This document shows positions 54,614 to 64,000 of a stretch of 64,000 bases of DNA, one piece after another. Source of the DNA: Lethocerus indicus (taxonomy: Eukaryota; Arthropoda; Insecta; Hemiptera; Belostomatidae). Position 1 is the first letter of the stretch, and every line of letters begins with the position of its first letter. The notes beneath the pieces are model-generated. The model made no database searches. It was not told where the DNA came from and saw nothing but the letters and a program-made list of their open reading frames with translations. The position numbers and the translations under genes are program-made. The DNA lies in contig JACDQD010000003.1 of assembly GCA_019843655.1 (NCBI GenBank), positions 3,908,925 to 3,972,924 of the forward strand. The letters run 5' to 3'.

Positions 54614-54725
54614 ATGAATGAGACAGGAATTGCCAGACCGTCTGGTCTGAAGCCGCCATCGAAAATTGCTAGACCTTGTTTTGGGACTCAGCAAAAACCG
54701 GCTGTCCCTCAAACTCCAAAACTCA
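54614..54725 (+). CDS. CLIP-170/CLIP-190-like protein, first coding exon
   Basis: CLIP proteins bind growing microtubule plus ends through N-terminal CAP-Gly domains. Only the first coding exon is in the window: 37 full codons plus one base, ending CCAAAACTCA before a strong GTGAGT donor. It reads MNETGIARPSGLKPPSKIAR and goes on PCFGTQQKPAVPQTPK. This Ser/Pro/Lys-rich leader with SGLKPPSKI is characteristic of CLIP N-termini before the first CAP-Gly domain (known family pattern, recalled). Acceptors lie at 54583 (TTTGCAG) and 54599 (TTTACAG). No CAP-Gly exon was found to the right, so the first intron would exceed 9 kb, plausible for this gene. Identity rests on one short exon. Confidence 0.6.
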
Positions 54726-55048
54726 GTGAGTCCTTTTATTGTATTTATTTTTATTATGATATTGAGTCTCATATGAATCATTCCATTGGTATATATGTGT
54801 TGGACTTTTGAGGTAATTAGGGCTGCACTAATTATAGCAGTTCAAATTTTGCTATTCTACGGTGCTGAGTAAGACACCTTCTTTGGTAATGATTGTTCAT
54901 GTCAACAGTGAATATTAAACTAATAAGTTAAAAAAATTCAAATTATCTTCTTTTTATTGCTTTATGCCATATAATGCTCTCATCTTATATACCAATAAAG
55001 CTCGTGACATTCCCCCCTCAAGTTGCTATAAGAATGCAGCTTAAAATT

Positions 55049-55069
55049 AATATATATATATATATATTT
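55049..55069. repeat. (TA)n microsatellite
   Basis: Short TA run of about 20 bp. Confidence 0.85.
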
Positions 55070-58000
55070 GTTTCTCTTCTGTAAAACAAATTAGTTTATA
55101 CAGCAGTATGAATGGTTTCCCGTAAGGGTGTATTTCGTTTAAGAATTGCACAATACAATGTAACCAATTGTCATAGGAGCAGAATGTAATATTTCGTAAT
55201 GTCATCCTTGCCTGTAGTGCATTGATGTTAAAATAATTAACAATTGTTCTCTTCTTAATAGCCAATTAAAATGATCAGATAACTGATCTGAATGGGTTAT
55301 TTCAAAGAACTGAACCATGTAATTTGGTCTCTGTTTGATTGGCTGGACCAATTTATTATAATTTTTGCGACACCACCAAATATTTATTGTATATTTTTGT
55401 CTATTAAAACTAATATCTTTCTTATAAGCATTGTAAGGAAATATTCAAACGTTTTGACTTTGAGTCTGTCATCTATTAATATAAATTTGTTTATCATAAA
55501 TGAAACATTTTCAGAATAATTTGTTAATTAAACCATGGTGCTTCTTTTAAAATGTTTATTCATTTTCTCACTACTGTGAATTCACATTTATTCAGTGTAT
55601 CACTTTGGGCATAGTTTACACGTGAAAGGAACAAAATATTCTCGAAGTGATGCTATTATGTACATTGACATGTATTGTGACATTTTATTTGAATAACAAG
55701 TTTTTTATTTATCTTTGGTATTATCACTGGAAGTACAACCCCTTCCTGTCACTTATTGAAGAGGTATTTGCAATAGTTTTTAAAACGTCAGGTCAATGAT
55801 TAACTACAATTTATTAGCTATTAATCTTATTATTGACACATTATTTTTTACCCATTTTATGAACTCTCTATATAATCAATTTTCATTAAGATAGTGTTTG
55901 GATCATCATTTTGTAATCATCATTCGGAAATTTCACTTAGAATTTGAGGGGGAAGTAAGTACTGTGGCTAAAAGGTTTGACTGAGTTTTTATAGGCATAT
56001 ATTTTGTTCATATATTTAGTTTACTTTTAGAGAACACATTTCAAGTAACTTGAACAACTCCTATTATTTAGCTAATATTCTTTATTTTACTTTTGAAAAT
56101 AATGATCTCAATTTCGTTCTAAGGGAATCAAGAATGTCTTAATTTAAATACCCATTAGCATTAATATCTCTAGGTTTTCAGGTGTAAATTTTGGTTAATG
56201 AAATGAATAATATTTCAAATGCATTTTTAATATAATTTTGAAAGATATATTGCTATATATGAGATCTTTAGTAGTTAACAGTGTTTATAATTACATTAAT
56301 CTATTTAAATATTGACCAGTGTGATAATCAGTATTAAATTCTAATTTCTCTCCATAGAAAGTATGTATATCTTAATTGTACATAGGGGAAGGAAGAATTA
56401 ATTAATTAGGAGGAGGAGTAATTTACAGTAAGGTCAATAGACCTTAAAACAATAGTTTTGTGTTACACAGCCATTCCTAAAAAATTTAACTATTTTCAGA
56501 CCTTCATCTTTTCATTAAATTTGTTTATTTGATATAAAAGTGATAAATCTTTTTTAATCTATTTTAAGGGTCACTTGTGATAACCTCGATTATTATTGAT
56601 TATTGGTATTATTAATACTATTTTAAATCATACTATATTAGAAATCCGATGTCACAAAGTTCATTTCTATTTATTATTTATTTCAAATGTATATCCTGAG
56701 AACAAAATTCATCTTGCCCCAGATCTGAGGCAAAGCATAGTTGAAACAAGATAGGTATTTTTGTTTTTAAATGCATTCCGACCGCTGTATTTCGTACATT
56801 CTATTTTTGGATCACCTTTGATATATTCTAAGTCTTTATTTGCATCTTAAAGCGGTATACTTTCTCCGCGAGGCCTTGCGACCGGCCGAGCGCTTTGAGC
56901 ATGCCGAGTGTCTTTGGTGAAAGGCTTTTGTATCGTATTTTAAGTTAAACTCGCGTATACCATACCTCGGCCAAGTATTGAGAGCAAATCCTCTTGTCTT
57001 AGATGTCACCCAGAATGGAGAATGAACCAAAAAAAACAGTACCTTACCCCATTCGTCTCGCTAACTGAACAACCCGCACTAAATTATTTCAAGTCTACCT
57101 AAGTTAATTAATTTACAGTTTCTTTATCACATGGCGCTCGTGTCGAATTCACAGAGACTAGAATAAGGCTTTGTTTAGCTGTTCTCCTGATTTGTTTTAT
57201 AGTGTCATAGTCGTGAAATACTTCTTTGACCGATCGAGCATGTTGTAAGCAGTGTCGCACTGTCAAAAACAATTTATTCAGTACTTGCTTGGGGGGTAAC
57301 ATATAATATTAATATAACACTACGGAACGGTTGTATGTTTCACTTGTTTGTATACTAATTTCCCTCGAGGTTTTGTAGTCTTAAATTCTATATTATAATT
57401 TGAAACTAGAAAGTAGAGAAACCACAAAGGTAAATGTAATGGTTGTATCTTCCTACCGAAACGATTTCCTACAATATCGTAAATATATGATTTCGACTAT
57501 TTCGGGATTAGTATCTGGCCGGTAACGGGTTTCGGGCATTTCGTGCCTGGAAAATCGTGATGGGAGCGTATTTGTGCAGCGAAGGTTTTGCCGCTGCCAC
57601 CCTCTGTACATTTGCACGCGATTCGGAAGGAACGATAATTCGCGTTGTGCAGAAAATCAACGCCGCGACGGTGTAAATATCAGCCGCGGACAAAAAGTAT
57701 GCGAACACTGTGTAGTCCGATTTCCCGCTTAATAATGCTGACGCTTGTGTAATACTTATCACTACTTACGTGTAACCCTAAACGCCATTGCAGTAGTTTA
57801 AGGTATTTGCGAGCTGATCGACTAGTCTTCGGGATATAATGCAATTGTCCGTTTCCTCTCGTCCTTTAATCCTATACCAGATCAGTTTCATCTGCCGGCC
57901 GTTGTATTTTCAAACCGAATACTAGGAATACAAAATGAATCGGTGTCTGGCTTAATATTGGTTAACGCGTGTCCAGGATTTAGGCAGTACAATCACCACA

Positions 58001-60133
58001 CTTACGTTAATCTACCTAAAAAATCCACCAACAACATTATTTAACATTGGTAACAGCCCTGTCAGAGACACTTCATCTTGCTTAATGAGTACCTCACTAT
58101 GTTACTATCGGCATACTGGCTGGCAACCAGTGTTGAACAATGACTAGTTGCAACTAATAACTACGAACTGCAACTATGTTAATCGGGTAGTAGTGGTAAA
58201 TAACAACTACTAATCACTAAATACGCAACCAATTTTGTTCTAGTAGCAAAGAAAAACTAATTTATTTATTTGAGAAAAAATTAGTTGCAGTGGCAACATG
58301 TCTGTTGGCTAACTAGTTCATTTGTAGTACAAAGTTTCCTTACTCACTTTGTAACTATTCCATTTGTTAGATTACGTTAAATGTTTTCGATCTTATGTCA
58401 ATTACAAAGGTATTATTACTCTTAAAGCCAGTGTAGCTTAAGTTCTCGGGTTTTCATTGTATATTTTCCCGATTATCACAACAATATTGTTAAATATTCA
58501 CGTTTAGTGTACCATAATATTTAAGTATCTATATGTAGAAAGGCCAATAGGCCGGTATGCATGTAGGAATCACCATTTGTATATCGTTTTATCGATGTAT
58601 CATTTGTATTTAAAGAAATAAAACTTGTTTGTACTCTTAAAGCCCTTAGATCTGAAGTAATAATATTTTGGTTCGTTGACATATTCCCGTCATTCCACTC
58701 CGAAATTGTTTAAACTAAAGCGGCTAAATTATTTTTAAATTAAATTGAGAACAATATTAATTGTTATTTAATATTGCAACAACGTCTTTCTCAACTAAAA
58801 AAAATGTTCATTCCAACTAGAACTAAATTACTATTCCATTTGTGAGTAGCTACTGGTTTTCAGAATTTAGTTTATAACTAAATGAATAATACTTAATTAA
58901 GGATAAGTAGATGCTAAAATCAGTCTAGAAAAAAAAGAATAAGAAAAGTGTTAGAAAATAGCACGAGTGATGCTAATTTGATTTGGATGACTGTTTTTGG
59001 CCGTCGTGGGAGGATTACTCAGCATGCCAATTATGAGCCTTCCGGGCAGGGTCACCCTCTTCACCGGGTTCTCTCATGACAGAATAGAATTGTGTGGTAG
59101 TATCCAACGCCTACAGTCGAAATCGCATGAAAAATGCTAAGAATGTCCTGTCTCTAATGTCGCATGAGACATGCTATATGAGAAACACTGTGCAGTTCCG
59201 GAACCGATAGCGTTAAAACACAATTTGCGAAAGAATTAATCGCTAAATTAGTGTGGTGGTCGATTGAGGAGGGGGCGTAGAAATTCCTGGCTACTATGGG
59301 CTGAATGCTACTGATAATCGTGGAAAGCAGCAAATGGTCCACCTTTCCTTATTGCACGTGATTGTTTATAATATCTATTCTACGTGATCATGAATCCTTG
59401 ACTCTATACAATAATTGGAAGCTACATAAAAGAGCTTCCACTAGAACTACCTTTAATTATCTCGCCGCTCTTGAACAATCGTTCGCGTATTGAGAATTCA
59501 CTTTCATGTTTTAACATAATAAAGAGGTACTTGACGAATGAATAATTGAAGATGAATACGAGAGTTAAAACTTTATTTTCTGCCCAAGAGAAACTATGTA
59601 GGTAGCTTGTTGCTTGCTAAACACTTCGCTTTAGAGTTCTAGTCTTATAAAGCGGTTCATTGCTAAGAGTTGGTCCATAATTTGCATGATTACAGTGGCT
59701 CTGTTAGTGAGTTCATTGTTCCCAGACCTAAATTAGTTCCTCGATTTCCTTTCTTTTAACGTCACCGACATCTGCTTTTCTTATCCTCTGTTTTGGACTA
59801 ATTTTTGTCGTTTCTTTTATTTTAATATTTGAGGCCGTATCTTTCCATCTTCTCTATTCACACTATCCATACAGTTTGCAGTATAATATTTGGCCACAGG
59901 TTGATGTTATTTACTGTTTTCCACAGTGTTTTACCCTCCCCTTAAATGTTTCTAATCACTTGTTTATCATCGATTGTTCAGCGTAATGTTTTGAAATTCA
60001 TCACTCTCCTAGTGTTTAATGTGACGGCGTTACTTACTGTTTCCCTAGATGGGATTGGATTATAAAATATTACAATTTTTTATGTTAGTATTATTTTAGA
60101 CAATAATAAAATATCCCTAAAGTTTTATTCATT

Positions 60134-60175
60134 ACTAGCTAGTGCACTCCGGTATCGCTCGGATGGATCAATTTT
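60134..60175. repeat. Possible dispersed-repeat end
   Basis: ACTAGCTAGTGCACTCCGGT followed by ATCGCTCGGATGG resembles the ACTAGCTG...CCCGC...TTCGC type ends that I recall from abundant insect interspersed repeats. It is diverged, with no second copy in this window. Confidence 0.25.
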
Positions 60176-61126
60176 GCAATAATAATTCTATCACGCGTTA
60201 CGCACTAAAAACTGCTCGGGCGTTTCAGTTTTCGGCATGTAACTGAATTACAGACAAATACATTTGTCTGAACTACAAATACTCCAGGTAATTGCCTCTG
60301 TCTGTACATATTAGAAATTAATCGTCGTGGTCTCACATTAGTGCTTGTTTGTACTCAACATTTTTGGTACAACCCTCGTTAGCTAAAATAAAAAGGCACC
60401 TACTTTCGAAGAAGTAACATATACATAACATAAATATGTCGTCAATTCTGCGTCCAGCATCGTCGCACAGGCCCAACCGAGCGTTTCGTGCACCTGACTC
60501 GACTGTAATTGTACTTGTACTTGTTTTGTAATTTGAGAAAATTGAAGCATTGCTGTAGAGGAAAAATTATTGCGGCCCGACCTTGGCGCGCCCACTATGT
60601 GGGACGACAATAATATTAGCCGATGATTCAGATTTCTTGTGTAGCCGAAATGCTGCGCAACTTCGCCACCGTCAAGTGTGAATGAAATTGTTTGAATGGA
60701 AATAAACGTGGGGTTTTTCTTGTTGGGTGAATTTTATGATGCTCTATTTAACGTCGATCGTTTATGATATTATTATCATGATGACTATTATAATGATATA
60801 TTAATTTTATTCGGTATAGAAGAATTGACTGTTAGTATACCCATCATTAATTCTTATTTCTTTGTATATCGTCACTTGTCTGTTTCTTCTGTTTCCTCCC
60901 TCGTCATATCCTGCGCTAAACCTATATCGCTATCATCATATCATCATATTTTGTTACTAATATAACAAGGTACAAAGCATAATATCCACACTGCCGTCAC
61001 TCCATTATTACTTCTGCCTACGCGAGGTATGGGCAAATTGAAGGGTAAATAAAAGGTATTTCTCAGGAAAAAGTTGCCGTTAATATAGTTTGACATCAAA
61101 TTACCGGACACTATTGTTTATTGGGC

Positions 61127-61130
<4 letters not shown>

Positions 61131-61176
<46 letters not shown>
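61131..61176. repeat. (TA)n microsatellite
   Basis: Uninterrupted TA run of about 45 bp; reading frames through it are spurious. Confidence 0.95.
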
Positions 61177-61179
<3 letters not shown>

Positions 61180-64000
61180 CGTCCAATGTCTTGTTACGTC
61201 TGTCTGGTAATCTTATTTGTTGCCGAGACTAATCTTATTTGTTTCACTGAAGTTTTATTTCTTTCTGTTTTGTTCTAACAAGCGAGTAAATGCTGAACTG
61301 AGAGAAATTAGGTTCGGTACTATTCTACACATAGCAAGTTCAGTGTCTGTGCGGTTTGGCTATATGTAACCAACAGCGGCGAAGAGATTGGAGGAAGCTA
61401 GCTATAGTATATTAGGATTGGGTAATTATTTTATAGTTGCAACAGTTTCTAGAATAGTGAACAATTTTTTGAGAACTTTCTTTTTGCGACCTGTTGTTTT
61501 GATTTTAGCGGACGAAGCCGTCATACTTTTAAAAGCCTCTTGGTGTCCACGATGTACCGTGCTCACTTTTTGCGTTATGTCAGATTCATTCGAATTATGA
61601 GGTTGGCTTTGAGCTTTGGCGTTGAAATTACTGTATTTTTTATTTCTAACAATATGCTTTATTCGTCACATTTAAGAAAGTACAAATGAATTAGTTCGTA
61701 GAACCTTTCATTAGTTGACTTGGGTTAGTAACTAAAGTGAAATGGTAGGAAAAGTAACTAGAAAATGGCATTCATAATGTGCATGACATATACATTATGT
61801 AATTTTGTGCAAATTAACTTATAAACCTGTTATTAAGTGGTGTGAATCAATCATTGGCGTAGTACACTCAAATACAGCGGGTGATGTAACGCAAAACCCT
61901 CTCAGGTGACACCCCCGTAAATATTTCAAACTTTATATGGGGACTGTTAAGAGCTGAACTTAGACAATAGCTCTCCGGCTATTATTTTTCTTGCGCGCGG
62001 TATTACTTTTTCGCTGGTTCTGCGATGTTTTTTTTTATTATGAAAATATTCCTCCCATGTTTCAACGTCCGAGTTAAAAAATTACTTAAAAAAAATTGGT
62101 CGGTGAAATATTTTCTTTTACAAATTCGCTGAAGGAAAATAGTAAGGAAAAAGAGTTGCAAAGAAAATGACCGTACTGTATGGGCGCAGCAAAAATTAGG
62201 CTTCAGAAGAGTGGGAAAATGTAAATGTTGCATTAAATGCTATGAACCATAATTCTATTGGTATTAATGGATGGATGGCTGGATCCACCAGGGTTCGGGG
62301 GTGGAATATCATCGATATTCCCCTATTCGATTATCTTTCTGGTTTCTGTTCAACGCCAGGCAGTAATAGTGTAGTGGCAAGCAGTTCATCGGTTTAACTA
62401 CCTTACTGTATCACTGGCCGAATGCTACTGACGAGAATTACGATCAAATAGGCGAGTGGTGACAAAATCAGTTGTTATTTCAGTTGCTATCCTTCTTAAA
62501 AAATTATAAGATATTCACAGAAAAGGACGACATTGGCCTTTTCTGTTTTAATTTCAAATCGAATTTTTGCGATTAAGCCGTTTGATTGGCCGTAGCCATC
62601 AAATGTATCCAAATTAAAATATCAGATTCATGCATATGTAAACTGAAGATATTTAGATCAGCATTCAAACTGGCATCGTGGGTATTATTTAAATTGAATC
62701 CGCGTTACAGTTCAACGAACTCGGTCCGAATTTGTTTGCTAGATTTTTTTTATTCATGACGGCTGGTAGGCACGTTGCCTGTATCGAACCTATTGATAGA
62801 ATTGTACCTACTCGGGGAGCACAAAAGCTGTGGTATTAATTGCGAAATGGAATTCTTCATTACAGGGTGTGTGTAGGCCAGTAGGCAAACACCGCGTGTA
62901 GGGTGGTTATGTCAACCCAACGACCACTACTGTCTGTTGTAGTTGCCATCGCCTGCCCACACAGATACAACAATCGCCTAATCTTTTTGCGCATCATCAC
63001 TTTATATATATAGACCGGCGGCTACCAATCGTGTTAACAAATTGCAATTCGGTTTAGTTGCGTCAGGACGGTTTTCCTGTGCTAAAAAAAGACATTCCGA
63101 CCTGTTGTCGATTGGTCCTTGTGGCGGATATGACCTCAACCGTGGGCATTGGAAAATGGTAGTCCGACAAATAAAATCCTTAAATTGTATTATTTCATTC
63201 TTATATGATATATAATATTAAAATAGAGTAGATATAACATGTTGTCGAGCAAACATGGTTCCTTAATAACCTGAGTGAAATAACTGGTGTATCCATTTTT
63301 AATTTACTTTTCACTCTAGATGGTATCCAAAATTTTACGTATGTCGGCGCTAACTGTAATTTTTCTGATCTAAGAAGGCAGCATCATCAATTGCATAGTT
63401 TAAAAATCCAACGACAGCAAAAAGTATATTGTCGGTGTATATTTTCTTAAAGGAAATTGTACTTGATTTTTTTAAATGTGCTTCGTTTTAAAACCTCATC
63501 TGAGCCCAGTTAACGGCTTTTTTAAAATTCTAGCAGCGCTACACGTGCTAGAGGTCGGGAACCTCGACGTTGCAAGTTGCCAACTTTGCTTTCCCCCCAT
63601 GATGTGTACACATTTGTTTTTTCGAAAACAAATTCGATAAACCCTTCGAGATAAGTCCCCTCGACGATTAAGACGTGAAGAATTCATCCTTAGTAGATTC
63701 TACCAGCTCAATTTCTAATATATTCTAATAGCCCATACAAGAAAAAGACACAATCTTAGAAGACCAAAAACCAAAATCAAAACTGATCTTATAGTCTAAA
63801 CATTTAGAAACATGAATAGACATTCCCTGTGATGATACATACACAAAATGAGTTCTGTAATATCGTTAAGAGTTAAAGAGAGAGCAAAACTTGTATAGAG
63901 TTGAACGATCTCGTTATTTATACTCTGAAGTTCTAGTGAACCCTGGGATACGTTTTTCTCATGCAGAAAGTCGACCTTGGCTAGTCGACGGAGATTTAGA

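Larger units (their letters stand above)
54726..64000. other. Long non-coding stretch, probably first intron of the CLIP-like gene
   Basis: No exon could be supported on either strand in these 9.3 kb. From about 56,800 onward the base composition changes to patches with more CpG (56,850-57,000; 57,500-57,900; 60,450-60,620; 61,320-61,600; 62,880-63,160; 63,500-63,680). These may be regulatory or alternative promoter regions. Repeats noted are TA runs at 55,049 and 61,131 and possible transposon remnants near 58,128 and 60,134. Confidence 0.4.

Noticed and set aside
57508..57762. 84-codon minus-strand open frame resembling a membrane protein
   Set aside because: No recognisable family, no convincing splice sites or partner exons; more likely chance in a GC-richer patch.
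59030..62420. Similar phrases near 59290 and 62400 (GAATGCTACTGA)
   Set aside because: The match is too short and interrupted to claim a repeat without alignment.

Overview
The window is AT-rich nuclear DNA from an animal, almost certainly an insect. Genes are split into many short exons by GT-AG introns, TA microsatellites are abundant, and one gene is a sugar-type gustatory receptor, a family typical of insects. I cannot name the order from sequence alone. No bacterial features, operons or CRISPR arrays were seen.

Layout from left to right: (1) a 3'-truncated 4-hydroxyphenylpyruvate dioxygenase gene (HPPD, minus, 211-4381); (2) a complete eight-exon sugar gustatory receptor gene (minus, 6456-11309) whose intron carries a 72-bp minisatellite; (3) a cAMP-dependent protein kinase inhibitor gene (PKI, minus, coding 16810-17648) with a possible N-terminal exon at 21913-22019; (4) a rhomboid-related protein 4 / RHBDD1 gene (plus, 25809-27939) with a GC-AG intron; (5) an RNF13/godzilla-type PA-TM-RING ubiquitin ligase (minus, coding 31414-35640, 5'UTR exons to 38361) with two possible C-termini; (6) pescadillo (plus, 40469-46710); (7) pelota (minus, 47182-51400); (8) the first coding exon of a CLIP-170/CLIP-190-like microtubule plus-end protein (plus, from 54614). 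The last 9 kb are probably its first intron, or intergenic.

Exon structures were built by hand from reading frame, splice consensus and recalled family sequence. For HPPD, the receptor, PKI, RHBDD1, pescadillo and pelota the phases close exactly. Pelota comes to 385 codons and pescadillo to 570. The HPPD model puts the two iron-binding histidines at 183 and 266, as in the human enzyme.

The genes are functionally independent: tyrosine catabolism, sweet taste, PKA control, ER intramembrane proteolysis, endosomal ubiquitination, ribosome biogenesis, ribosome rescue and microtubule plus-end tracking. Pescadillo and pelota are convergent neighbours with poly(A) signals about 60 bp apart. Introns and spacers hold several small non-autonomous DNA transposons (an 827-bp element with perfect 8-bp target duplications, a pogo-like element, a foldback element, a 219-bp hAT-like MITE) and tRNA-derived SINE-like copies. 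I did not find a wholly new system. The items most worth a second look are the possible extended PKI isoform, the AAAB-patterned minisatellite in the taste receptor intron, and the RNF13-like isoform whose stop codon is made at a splice junction.
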